DNA from: Bacteroidota bacterium
GTDB taxonomy: Bacteria > Bacteroidota > Bacteroidia > Chitinophagales > Chitinophagaceae
Length of the DNA stretch: 14,925 nucleotides
Assembly (NCBI GenBank): GCA_947460795.1
Contig: CANHJA010000028.1
Span: 1-14,925 of the forward strand
Direction of reading: 5' to 3'
Shown here in pieces: positions 1 through 7,319 of this stretch. The position numbers and the translations under genes are program-made. Positions within the stretch are counted from its first letter, which is position 1. Each line of letters opens with the position of its first letter. Below the pieces are notes generated by a model. The model saw nothing but the letters and a program-made list of their open reading frames with translations, ran no database searches and had not been told where the DNA came from.

Positions 1-607
1 AAAACCAAATTTTTTAATTAATGTAAAAAAAGACCATGCTCTTCAACATCCAAATTGGACGATGGGCGCAAAAATAACAATCGACTCTGCAAGCCTTATG
101 AATAAAGGATTAGAGATGATTGAAGCAAAATGGTTATTTGGTTTGCAAAATGAGCAAATTGAGGTATTAATTCATTCTCAATCAATTATTCACTCAATGG
201 TGCAGTTTGAAGATGGCAGTGTAAAAGCTCAAATGGGATTGCCTGATATGAAGTTACCAATTCAATATGCATTAGCTTATCCTCAACGAATAAAAAATAA
301 TTTCAAACGATTGGATTTTAAAAATTATCCCAATTTTACGTTTGAACAACCAGACTATAAAACATTTAAAAATTTAGCATTAGCAAAAGACGCAATGTTT
401 AAAGGTGGAAATGCAGCTTGTGTTTTAAATGCTGCCAATGAAATCGTAGTGGACGCCTTCTTAAAAAACAAAATTGGTTTTTTAGAAATGAGTGAGATTA
501 TAGAACAATGTTTGGAAAAAATAACCTTTATAGAAAAACCTAGCTTACAAGATTATATTTCTTGCAATACAGAAACAAGATTGTTGGCATCAACTTTAAT
601 AAAATAA
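1..607 (+). CDS. dxr: 1-deoxy-D-xylulose 5-phosphate reductoisomerase, C-terminal part (5' end outside window)
   Basis: This enzyme converts DXP to 2-C-methyl-D-erythritol 4-phosphate with NADPH and a divalent metal, the committed step of the cytosolic MEP isoprenoid pathway. The frame is open from base 2, so the ATG at 62 is internal and not the start. About 200 of the usual ~385 residues are visible; the NADPH-binding N-terminus lies upstream of the window. The first visible stretch contains the family's HPNWxMG block followed by DSAxxMNKGLE. By alignment with E. coli Dxr from memory, His209 is at 47-49, Ser222 at 86-88, Asn227 at 101-103, Lys228 at 104-106 and metal ligand Glu231 at 113-115. 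The substrate-closing segment (VLIHSQSIIHSMV) and the C-terminal helical domain (LNAANEIVVDAFL) follow. rseP starts 16 bases after the stop, so the two are probably co-transcribed, a common pairing in bacteria. Identity is certain. Confidence 0.96.
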   Translation, partial: KPNFLINVKKDHALQHPNWTMGAKITIDSASLMNKGLEMIEAKWLFGLQNEQIEVLIHSQSIIHSMVQFEDGSVKAQMGLPDMKLPIQYALAYPQRIKNNFKRLDFKNYPNFTFEQPDYKTFKNLALAKDAMFKGGNAACVLNAANEIVVDAFLKNKIGFLEMSEIIEQCLEKITFIEKPSLQDYISCNTETRLLASTLIK

Positions 608-623
608 AAATACAATAAACAAT

Positions 624-2003
624 ATGCATTTATTAGCAATTGATTGGCATTTAGTAGCCATAAAATCAGGACAATTGATTTTGGCTTTAAGTATATTAGT
701 CATCCTTCACGAATTTGGTCATTATATTACAGCACGATGGTTTGGTTGTCGTGTTGAGAAATTTTATTTATTTTTTGACCCATGGTTTTCAATTTTTAAG
801 AAAAAAGTGGGCGATACTGAATATGGTGTGGGTTGGCTTCCATTAGGCGGATATGTGAAAATAGCTGGAATGATAGACGAAAGCATGGATACTGAAGCCA
901 TGAAACTTCCTGCCAAAGAATGGGAATTTAGAAGTAAACCAGCTTGGCAACGTCTCATCATTATGTTGGGTGGTATTATTATGAATGTTTTAGTAGCGAT
1001 CGTAATATTTTCAATGATTTTATTTAAATATGGAGAAAATAAAATTCCAATGTCATCATTGAAAAACGGAGTTGCTTTTCAAGACAGTATTTACAATCAA
1101 ATTGGATTTCAAAATGGAGATAAAATTGTTGCTGTAGATGGAAAAACAATTACTTATTTAGATGACGCGGCTTTAAAAATTTTAATGGGCAAAACAGCTG
1201 AAGTTGAACGCAATGGTGTAAAACAATCATTGTCTTTTCCTGAGAATTTAATAGGCACTTTAATTGAAAGTAAAAAGAAAGGCGGTTCAATGATGTTGAT
1301 CCCTCGTATGCCCGCTATTATTGGTTCGTTCGATGGAATGAATGAAAAATCACCAGGAAAAGATGCTGGTATTTTAGAAGGTGATATTGTTTTATCAATC
1401 AACAACTTACCAGTTAATTTCTTTGATGAAATGCGCCCAATTTTACAAAATTCAACTGGCAATACGGTCGATTTAAAAGTACTAAGAAAAACAGACACTG
1501 TTTCAATAACATCGAAATTAAATGCAGAGAAAAAATTAGGTGTTCCTCCAATTTCAGATTTTGATCAATTGCAAAAAATGGGCGTCTTAAAAAACGAACA
1601 CAAAAGCTATGGTTTTTTTGAAAGTATTCCTGCAGGAATTGCACTTACAAATGATAAATTGATGGGCTATATTGACCAGTTTAAAAAAATGTTACAACCA
1701 AAAACAGGCGCTTACAAAGGATTAGGTGGTTTTAAAGCCATTGCCAATGCCTTTCCTAGTTCTTGGAATTGGGAATCATTTTGGAACATAACAGGTTTCC
1801 TTTCCATCGTTTTAGCCTTTATGAATTTATTGCCAATTCCTGCATTGGATGGTGGACATGTAATGTTCACATTATATGAAATGATTACCCGCCGTAAACC
1901 CAATGAGAAATTTTTAGAATATGCTCAAATGGGCGGTATGATCTTATTAATGTTGTTGATGGTGTATGCCAATGGAAATGATTGGTTTGGTTGGGGAAAG
2001 TAA
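624..2003 (+). CDS. rseP: RIP zinc metalloprotease RseP (site-2 protease, M50)
   Basis: This is an inner-membrane intramembrane protease that cleaves transmembrane segments of anti-sigma factors and remnant signal peptides. It has 459 residues, close to E. coli RseP. The zinc motif HEFGH is at residues 29-33 (His29, Glu30, His33) in the first membrane helix. The GGYVKIAGM membrane-associated loop is at about 75-83 and a second helix at about 110-134. Two PDZ-like domains follow: residues ~150-205 (NGDKIVAVDGK) and ~232-302 (GILEGDIVLSINN). The C-terminal membrane part carries NLLPIPALDGGH with the third zinc ligand Asp409. The ATG at 624 has no Shine-Dalgarno, as is normal in this phylum. It lies downstream of dxr, probably in one transcript, and is closed by a strong terminator at 2022-2053. 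All catalytic residues are present. The substrate anti-sigma factor is not in the window. Confidence 0.96.
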   Translation: MHLLAIDWHLVAIKSGQLILALSILVILHEFGHYITARWFGCRVEKFYLFFDPWFSIFKKKVGDTEYGVGWLPLGGYVKIAGMIDESMDTEAMKLPAKEWEFRSKPAWQRLIIMLGGIIMNVLVAIVIFSMILFKYGENKIPMSSLKNGVAFQDSIYNQIGFQNGDKIVAVDGKTITYLDDAALKILMGKTAEVERNGVKQSLSFPENLIGTLIESKKKGGSMMLIPRMPAIIGSFDGMNEKSPGKDAGILEGDIVLSINNLPVNFFDEMRPILQNSTGNTVDLKVLRKTDTVSITSKLNAEKKLGVPPISDFDQLQKMGVLKNEHKSYGFFESIPAGIALTNDKLMGYIDQFKKMLQPKTGAYKGLGGFKAIANAFPSSWNWESFWNITGFLSIVLAFMNLLPIPALDGGHVMFTLYEMITRRKPNEKFLEYAQMGGMILLMLLMVYANGNDWFGWGK

Positions 2004-2021
2004 ACCAAATAAAATAACAAT

Positions 2022-2053
2022 AAAAAATCCTCTTTATAAAAGAGGATTTTTTT
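2022..2053. terminator. Bidirectional rho-independent terminator between rseP and parC
   Basis: The dyad ATCCTCTTT-ATA-AAAGAGGAT occupies 2027-2047, a perfect 9-bp stem with a 3-base loop. It is preceded by a run of A and followed by a run of seven T. The T-tract therefore follows the hairpin on both strands, so it can end rseP on the plus strand and parC on the minus strand, which converge here. Confidence 0.9.
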
Positions 2054-2091
2054 ATTTAAAAATTTATCAACCAAAGAATATAGGGATTGCA

Positions 2092-4611
2092 TTATCCAAA
2101 TAAATCACCTTGCTTACTTTCTTCATCGCTTTCTACATTGAGTAAATTAATTTCTAATAAATCGCTTTCGCATAATTTACTACCAATTGCTTTCCAGCCC
2201 ATTACATCTACAAAGTCTTCAAGGTTGATTGTTTCTTCGCTGGGTAGAAACTTCTTTTTGCCTTTTTTAATCTTCACTATTGGCGAAGGATTAGAGGTCA
2301 CCCATTCTAAGTAGTTTCCATTGCCTTCTTTAATAAATTGAAAATTGGTATTCATTGTGAGGGTTTCTATTTTAAAACGTTTAACGTTAAACTGCTTTTT
2401 ATCTGCATCAAAATATACAGCGGTTAAAATAGCTTGCGGTTTAAATTTCTCAATAGATATCACTTTATCAGCATCGAAGCGATTTGTTAATTCTGTATTG
2501 CAAAGCACATAGGTACCATCGCTGTACATGGTAACAATTTTATCTTCCTCATTAAAACTGCCTAAATACATCCCTTTTTCATCAGTATTTAAACGTCCAA
2601 CGATATCATCATACCAAATTTTTCGTCCACCCAAACTGGAGGTACCTTTCATTCTTAACTTCACTCCTTTTACAGGGTATTTAGTTACTTGATTACCCAT
2701 AGAGCCACGTCCTTTAATGCTTAACTCTTCAAAATCAAAATCGAATGTTTTTATTTTTGCTTTACAAGCTGCACTCAATGAAATAGAGACAATTTCACTT
2801 TCCCCATTTCCGTTAGAAGTAAAATATAATATTTTAGATTTTGGTGAACCCTTTGTCAAATCATATTCTTTATTCAGGGTGATGCCTGTTACATTAAAGC
2901 GCTTAGCATAAGAAACTCCTGTTTTCCCATCTACATAAATTACATTAAATGTAGTTCTGTCATCTGCTTTTTTAAATATTTCGGCATGAATAATATCCTT
3001 TCCAACAAACACTTTATCGGCTACTTTAAATACTTTCATTTTACCTTCCCTTGTAAAAGCAATAATATTGTCTACGTCTGAGCATTCAAACATGAGCTCG
3101 TCTTTTTTCAAACTCGTACCAATAAAACCTTCAGCCCAATTCGCATATATTTTTGTATTGGCTATGGCAATGTCAGCAATTTGAATGGTATCAAAAACTT
3201 TTATTTCTGTTGCACGTTCTCTGCCTTTACCATATTTTTTTAATAAATTTTCATAATAGGCCACCGCATAATCTGTCAAGTGTTCTAAATGTTGTTTGGT
3301 TTCTGCAATGCTGTTTTCTACTCCTTTTATATGTTCATCTGCTTTAAATGAATCAAATTTAGAAATTCGTTTAATTTTAATTTCAGTTAATCGAGTAATG
3401 TCTTCAACTGTAATTTCTCTTTTAAATAATTTTTTATAAGGCTTCAAACCTTTGTCTATGGCCTCCAGTACGCCTTCCCAAGTTTCTTCTTCCTCAATAT
3501 CACGATATATTCTTTTTTCGATAAATATTTTTTCTAACGACGAGTAATGCCAATTATCTTCTAACTCTCGAAGTTTTAATTCGAGCTCTTGTTTCAATAA
3601 TTCTTTGGTTTGCTCTGTTGATATTTTTAATAATTCAGTTGCTGTGATAAAAATAGGTTTATCATCCACAATTACACAAATATTTGGTGAAATAGAAACT
3701 TCACAATTCGTGAATGCATACAATGCATCAATTGTTTGATCTGGTGTAACCCCTACAGCCAATTGAATTTCAATTTCAACCATGGCAGCTGTGTTATCAG
3801 TTACTTTTTTTATTTTTATTTTCCCTGAGTCATTTGCTTTTACAATACTTTCAATAATAGAGGGAACAGTAAGCCCATAGGGAACATCTTTTATTAATAT
3901 CGTTTTACTGTCTACTTTTTCGATGTGACAACGCACTCGAACTTTCCCTCCTCTTTTCCCATCGTTGTAATTAGTAACATCAATCATGCCACCTGTGATA
4001 AAATCTGGGAATAATTCAAATTTTTTCCCTTTCAAATATTTGATGGATGCATCAATTAGCTCACAAAAATTATGCGGTAAAATTTTAGTTGAAAGCCCTA
4101 CTGCAATCCCTTCCGCACCTTGTGCTAGTAACAAAGGGAACTTCATAGGTAAATTTACAGGCTCATTTTTTCTACCGTCATAACTCAATTGCCACTCTGT
4201 AATTTTATTATTAAAAGCAACATCTAACGCAAATTTTGATAAACGAGTTTCAATGTAACGAGGAGCAGCCGCACTGTCTCCTGTTCGCACATCACCCCAG
4301 TTTCCTTGCGTATCCAGCATTAAATCTTTTTGACCAATATTAATGATGGCTTCAGCAATACTGGCATCTCCATGAGGATGGTATTGCATCGTTTGCCCAA
4401 TTACATTGGCTACTTTATTAAAACGACCATCATCCATTTCTTTCAAAGCATGAAAAATACGTCGTTGCACAGGCTTTAATCCATCCAAACCAGCAGGTAC
4501 TGCTCGTTCTAAAATAACATAACTGGCATAATCTAAAAACCAGTTTTGATACATGTCATTGACATGGTTCGTTTTATTTTCGTTGTTTTCTATATTTATC
4601 TCTTCTGACAT
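2092..4611 (-). CDS. parC: DNA topoisomerase IV subunit A
   Basis: This is the DNA-cleaving subunit of topoisomerase IV, which works with ParE (not in this window) to decatenate chromosomes. It has 839 residues. The breakage-reunion domain covers roughly residues 20-460, with GLKPVQRR at 44-51, the quinolone-determining region around HPHGDASIAEA (78-88) and catalytic Tyr119 in AAPRYIETR. A helical tower/coiled-coil stretch follows, then a beta-pinwheel C-terminal domain from about 500. The C-terminal domain lacks a canonical GyrA box (QRRGGRG) but has GRGSMGNQVTKYP and SLGGRKIWYDD, which I associate with Bacteroidota ParC and which argue against GyrA. The position equivalent to E. coli ParC Ser80 is Ala83, while Glu84 is kept as Glu87. 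It is a single-gene unit on the minus strand with a ~110-base leader, ending at the shared terminator. The choice of ParC over GyrA is from memory of the family. Confidence 0.93.
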   Translation of the reverse strand: MSEEINIENNENKTNHVNDMYQNWFLDYASYVILERAVPAGLDGLKPVQRRIFHALKEMDDGRFNKVANVIGQTMQYHPHGDASIAEAIINIGQKDLMLDTQGNWGDVRTGDSAAAPRYIETRLSKFALDVAFNNKITEWQLSYDGRKNEPVNLPMKFPLLLAQGAEGIAVGLSTKILPHNFCELIDASIKYLKGKKFELFPDFITGGMIDVTNYNDGKRGGKVRVRCHIEKVDSKTILIKDVPYGLTVPSIIESIVKANDSGKIKIKKVTDNTAAMVEIEIQLAVGVTPDQTIDALYAFTNCEVSISPNICVIVDDKPIFITATELLKISTEQTKELLKQELELKLRELEDNWHYSSLEKIFIEKRIYRDIEEEETWEGVLEAIDKGLKPYKKLFKREITVEDITRLTEIKIKRISKFDSFKADEHIKGVENSIAETKQHLEHLTDYAVAYYENLLKKYGKGRERATEIKVFDTIQIADIAIANTKIYANWAEGFIGTSLKKDELMFECSDVDNIIAFTREGKMKVFKVADKVFVGKDIIHAEIFKKADDRTTFNVIYVDGKTGVSYAKRFNVTGITLNKEYDLTKGSPKSKILYFTSNGNGESEIVSISLSAACKAKIKTFDFDFEELSIKGRGSMGNQVTKYPVKGVKLRMKGTSSLGGRKIWYDDIVGRLNTDEKGMYLGSFNEEDKIVTMYSDGTYVLCNTELTNRFDADKVISIEKFKPQAILTAVYFDADKKQFNVKRFKIETLTMNTNFQFIKEGNGNYLEWVTSNPSPIVKIKKGKKKFLPSEETINLEDFVDVMGWKAIGSKLCESDLLEINLLNVESDEESKQGDLFG

Positions 4612-4680
4612 CTAATACAGTTTAAAATTAAAAAATAGCAAGCTATTGTAAATTTAATAATTGCTCTGCCGACATAAAAG

Positions 4681-4709
4681 CAGTATAATAAAACCATTTT
4701 ATTATACTG
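4681..4709. repeat. Perfect 13-bp inverted repeat in the parC leader
   Basis: CAGTATAATAAAA (4681-4693) and TTTTATTATACTG (4697-4709) are exact reverse complements separated by CCA. On the minus strand the repeat lies between the predicted parC promoter (-7 box 4731-4738) and the start codon at 4611, so it would be transcribed in the 5' leader. The right arm also overlaps a second dyad, TATTATA-CTGA-TATAATA (4700-4717), and the two hairpins cannot form together. No T-run directly follows on either strand, so it is not a standard terminator. It could be an operator, an mRNA-stabilising hairpin or an attenuator. Confidence 0.75.
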
Positions 4710-4730
4710 ATATAATAATCGATATTGTTG

Positions 4731-4763
4731 CAAATGTAATTTTTAAACTAAAAAATAAAACAA
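4731..4763 (-). promoter_or_regulatory. Predicted parC promoter (Bacteroidota type)
   Basis: On the minus strand a -7 box TACATTTG (plus coordinates 4731-4738) fits TAnnTTTG, and a TTG at 4761-4763 lies 22 bases upstream, within the 17-23 spacing described for the -33 element. Transcription would start near 4725, giving a leader of about 110 bases. No closer TAnnTTTG is seen before the parC start. Confidence 0.5.
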
Positions 4764-4792
4764 TATAGTTAATAACATTTATGTTGAATAAA

Positions 4793-4827
4793 TTTTTGAA
4801 GTCAAGTGTTTATAATATGTATTTTTG
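4793..4827 (+). promoter_or_regulatory. Predicted promoter of the DUF4271-hemD unit
   Basis: TTTTTG at 4793-4798 (-33) and TATTTTTG at 4820-4827 (-7, TAnnTTTG) are separated by 21 bases. The expected transcription start, about 5-7 bases past the box, falls on the GTG start codon at 4834. Together with the parC promoter it fills the ~220-base divergent gap at 4612-4833, in which I see no gene. Confidence 0.55.
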
Positions 4828-4833
4828 TTTTTT

Positions 4834-5682
4834 GTGAAAAAAATATTCTTAAGTATCGTTGTTTTAATATCCTTTGCTTTTACTACAAAAAGCATAGCAC
4901 AATCTGTTTTGAATTATCAAAACATCGTTGTAGATACTCATTTGACTACTGTAAAACAAAAATATCAAGCAGTTTTAGGAGCACACCCTTTAGTTTCGGA
5001 AGAAAAAAAAGGAGCAACTGGTAAAATAATACTTCGAAATGTAGAAAACAGAACAGGAATTTTTTTAATAACTTTATTCTTGTTGTTTGTGTTTGCAGGA
5101 ATTAAAAATGCTTTTTTTAGATATTTTTCTAATTTATCTATGGTGTTCACAACCATAAATAGTTCAAAAAGACAATTGAAAGAACAATTAGACAATAATT
5201 CGAGAGCCTCGGTTTTATTCTTAGCGCTTTATTTCTTTAGTGTTTCATTTATATTTTATTTGTTGTTTTTAAACGAGTCGTTTTTCCCATCAAAATACAT
5301 TTCTATGGCAAAATATGGTATTTGTTTATTAGCAACCATCAGTTTTTATTTTATTAAAAATGGGTTGGTAAAAATGCTGGCTTGGATATTCAATAGAGAA
5401 AACAATTATCATGATTATCAGTTTACAAATACCATGATTAATGAATTTACTGGATTATTTCTATTTCCTCTCAGCATATTTTTATTATTATTTAATGGAA
5501 AACTAGTAAGCATCATACTTACCATCAGTATTTTATTATTGGTAGCCATGAATTTATTCAAATATATTCGATTAATAGGCTTGATGAAAAAAATGTTGAG
5601 CATGAACTTTATACACTTTTTTTTGTACCTTTGCGCCTTTGAAATTATGCCACTGCTTGTTTTGATTAAAGTAGCACGTTAG
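4834..5682 (+). CDS. DUF4271 family integral membrane protein
   Basis: The protein has 282 residues from the GTG at 4834. I prefer this start because it gives a clean signal peptide (MKKIFLSIVVLISFAFTTKSIA, cut after about residue 22); a TTG nine bases upstream would only add three residues and lies inside the predicted -7 box. A soluble segment of ~50 residues is followed by about six hydrophobic segments at roughly 76-92, 127-147, 160-176, 207-221, 226-242 and 261-280. The C-terminal block FFLYLCAFEIMPLLVLIK (about residues 261-278) is the feature I associate with DUF4271, a Bacteroidota family of unknown function. These genes typically sit just upstream of hemD, as here (49-base gap). The conserved pairing suggests a link to haem synthesis or simply a shared transcript; no catalytic motif is visible, so no function is assigned. 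Confidence 0.85.
   Translation: MKKIFLSIVVLISFAFTTKSIAQSVLNYQNIVVDTHLTTVKQKYQAVLGAHPLVSEEKKGATGKIILRNVENRTGIFLITLFLLFVFAGIKNAFFRYFSNLSMVFTTINSSKRQLKEQLDNNSRASVLFLALYFFSVSFIFYLLFLNESFFPSKYISMAKYGICLLATISFYFIKNGLVKMLAWIFNRENNYHDYQFTNTMINEFTGLFLFPLSIFLLLFNGKLVSIILTISILLLVAMNLFKYIRLIGLMKKMLSMNFIHFFLYLCAFEIMPLLVLIKVAR
5626..5633 (+). promoter_or_regulatory. Possible internal promoter for hemD inside the DUF4271 gene
   Basis: TACCTTTG, followed by CG, is a perfect TAnnTTTG box, identical to the one upstream of the peroxiredoxin at 13948. It lies 99 bases before the hemD start and encodes the Tyr-Leu-Cys of DUF4271. No TTTG/TTG is found at the ideal -33 distance; the nearest TTG (5596-5598) is 27 bases away, so the call is tentative. 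Confidence 0.35.
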
Positions 5683-5731
5683 TTTTTTTCGATTGATAAT
5701 TTAAATAAGAATACTTAACTAATTATTTTCT

Positions 5732-6805
5732 ATGCCAAAAGTTGCGAACAAAAATGAGGTTAAAAAGCCTATTAAATCTGCCAAGGGGAAGGCTGTTGTT
5801 TCTACAACAATTAAAAAAGTTGCATCTAAAGTTGAAGCAAAAAAAGCAGAAAAAACGAAAAAAGCAGTAAAAAAACGTCCATCAACGGCAGAGAAGTCAA
5901 CATTTGGCAAAAGAATGAGTGAACCATTAGGCGTAATATTTTTAGACGACAAAAAACCTTCAACAAAAAAGCCAGTAGTAAAAAAAGCCGCTACAAAAGC
6001 GGCAGTAAAACCAACGAATAAGAAAGTAAATTCAATAGTTGAACCGAAAACAATTAAAAAAATATTAGTAGCACAACCTCGTCCTGAATCTGAGAAATCA
6101 CCCTATTTTGAGTTAGAAAGAAAATACAATATCGAATTAGATTTTTGTCCTTTTATTTTAGTAGAGGGGATTCCAGCAAAAGATTTTAGAAAACAACGCG
6201 TTGAAATTAAAGAATATACTGCTATCATATTTAACAGCAGAAATGCGATAGATCATTTTTTTAGAATCGTTGATGAATTAAAAATCAAGATTTCCCCTGA
6301 AATGAAATATTTCTGCATAACAGAAGCAATTGCTTTATATCTTCAAAAATTCATTGTGTATAGAAAACGTAAAATATTTTTCGGCAGTGATGGCACCGTC
6401 AATAAAATGTTAGAAGTAATTACTAAACACAAATCGAAAGAAAAATATTTAGTCCCTTTAAATGACATTTGTCGTGCTGAAACCTTAGATTGCTTGGCTA
6501 AAAATAATTTAGAGCATGTAGAAGTAATGTTGTACAAAACTGTTTGTAACGATGTGAAAGATTTATTAAAAAAGAAACATGATATGATTGTTTTCTTTAC
6601 GCCAGGAGGTATTAAATCATTGTTTGAAAATGCACCTAAATTTGTTCAAAAAGACACTTATATTGGAGCATTTGGTCCAATAACAAGTAAAGCAGTTGAA
6701 GATGCAGGATTGCAATTGCAATTAAAAGCGCCTATGCCCAATGCGCCTTCAATGGTAGCCGCCTTGGATATTTTTTTAGCCGCACAGTTAAAGAAAAAAA
6801 AATAA
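5732..6805 (+). CDS. hemD: Uroporphyrinogen-III synthase (Bacteroidota type) with Lys/Ala-rich N-terminal extension
   Basis: HemD cyclises hydroxymethylbilane to uroporphyrinogen III in the cytosol, in the haem/sirohaem/cobalamin trunk pathway. The core runs from about residue 108 (KKILVAQPRPESEKSPYFEL) to the end. It shows blocks I recognise from Bacteroidota HemD: IIFNSRNAIDHFFRI, MKYFCITEAIALYLQKFI, VYRKRKIFFG, VFFTPGGIKSLFENAP, IGAFGPITSKAVEDAGL and APSMVAALD. Upstream of the core lie about 105 extra residues that are very rich in Lys and Ala (KKAVKKRP, KKAATKAA), resembling histone-H1-like tails, with a less biased island STFGKRMSEPLGVIFLDD at ~56-73. The frame is open throughout; the only internal Met before the core is residue 62, so at least half the extension must be translated if an ATG start is used. 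It follows DUF4271 by 49 bases and converges on the next gene with 8 bases between stop codons. Enzyme assignment is strong; the tail's role is unknown. Confidence 0.88.
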   Translation: MPKVANKNEVKKPIKSAKGKAVVSTTIKKVASKVEAKKAEKTKKAVKKRPSTAEKSTFGKRMSEPLGVIFLDDKKPSTKKPVVKKAATKAAVKPTNKKVNSIVEPKTIKKILVAQPRPESEKSPYFELERKYNIELDFCPFILVEGIPAKDFRKQRVEIKEYTAIIFNSRNAIDHFFRIVDELKIKISPEMKYFCITEAIALYLQKFIVYRKRKIFFGSDGTVNKMLEVITKHKSKEKYLVPLNDICRAETLDCLAKNNLEHVEVMLYKTVCNDVKDLLKKKHDMIVFFTPGGIKSLFENAPKFVQKDTYIGAFGPITSKAVEDAGLQLQLKAPMPNAPSMVAALDIFLAAQLKKKK

Positions 6806-6813
6806 CAATTCTC

Positions 6814-7197
6814 CTATTTTTCTTCTTTTTTACTGTTTTCTAATTTTTCTTTTTGCTTAGCTTCCCTTCGTTCACGTTGCAAATCGTCGTATTCTAAAAA
6901 TTGTCTTTTAGTTAATACTTTACGATATTCTTCATCCCGCTTTTTAAATACAGTATAGTACACTTGTTTCATAGCTTCTTTTTCTGTGTGTGCTGCAAAT
7001 GCCGAATCTAATTGTTGAGAAACAACTAAATTGATTACGTACACTTTTTTTGTTGTGCTAGAATCTAATTTCAAGTCATCCACCATTTGTTTAGTGTAAT
7101 AAGTTGCTTTTTCTTCCGGCGTTCTTTTTTTGTAGCTTTGATTAAAAGCACTGTACACACTGAAAGAAAGAATAAGTAGTAGGCTTATTTTTTTCAT
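6814..7197 (-). CDS. Small exported LTxxQ-type protein (Spy/CpxP-like), function unknown
   Basis: The protein has 127 residues from the ATG at 7197. This start is chosen because it begins a typical signal peptide (MKKISLLLILSFSVYSAFNQ); the in-frame ATG at 7242 would put 15 polar residues in front of it. The mature part is highly charged and predicted helical: TPEEKATYYTKQMVDDLKLD, then a second helix region, then KVLTKRQFLEY at ~93-103. The last block contains the LTxxQ signature (Leu95-Thr96 ... Gln99) of the Spy/CpxP family of periplasmic helical-hairpin proteins, which act as chaperones or envelope-stress sensors. The C-terminus is Lys/Glu-rich. It lies downstream of moaCB on the same strand with a 122-base gap and convergent to hemD. 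Family membership is inferred from the motif and layout only. Confidence 0.7.
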   Translation of the reverse strand: MKKISLLLILSFSVYSAFNQSYKKRTPEEKATYYTKQMVDDLKLDSSTTKKVYVINLVVSQQLDSAFAAHTEKEAMKQVYYTVFKKRDEEYRKVLTKRQFLEYDDLQRERREAKQKEKLENSKKEEK

Positions 7198-7216
7198 AGG
7201 TTTATTTTTTGATTTA

Positions 7217-7245
7217 TAAAAACACCACTTGAATTTAAACAATGG
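7217..7245 (-). terminator. Weak candidate terminator after moaCB
   Basis: On the minus strand CCATTG (plus 7240-7245) can pair with CAAGTGG (7225-7231) with one bulged G and an 8-base loop, followed by TGTTTTT. It lies about 75 bases past the moaCB stop. The stem is short and interrupted, so this is tentative. The rest of the gap (7198-7319) shows nothing I recognise. Confidence 0.3.
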
Positions 7246-7319
7246 ATGTAGGAGGTGTCTTTGATTACTTGCGTTTAGTAAATGTAGAAATTTCTATATA
7301 CTTTCCGTGTATTTTTTTG

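Noticed and set aside
62..607. Start of dxr at the ATG at 62
   Set aside because: The frame is open upstream to base 2 and encodes the conserved HPNW block that precedes this Met in Dxr, so the gene continues beyond the window edge.
4637..4665. Second hairpin in the parC leader (AGCAA...TTGCT)
   Set aside because: Only 5 paired bases plus a short interrupted inner stem around a long AT-rich loop; not distinguishable from chance.
4806..5024. Short open frame over the start of the DUF4271 gene
   Set aside because: It overlaps the start of the real gene in another frame, runs through the predicted promoter and has no recognisable content.
6793..6834. Possible terminator between hemD and the LTxxQ gene
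   Set aside because: The A-rich and T-rich runs pair only imperfectly with A-U pairs; there is no GC-containing stem, so it is probably a by-product of the Lys-rich coding ends.
7198..7319. Promoter for the LTxxQ gene
   Set aside because: The closest box on the minus strand, TACATTTA, lacks the final G and has no -33 partner.
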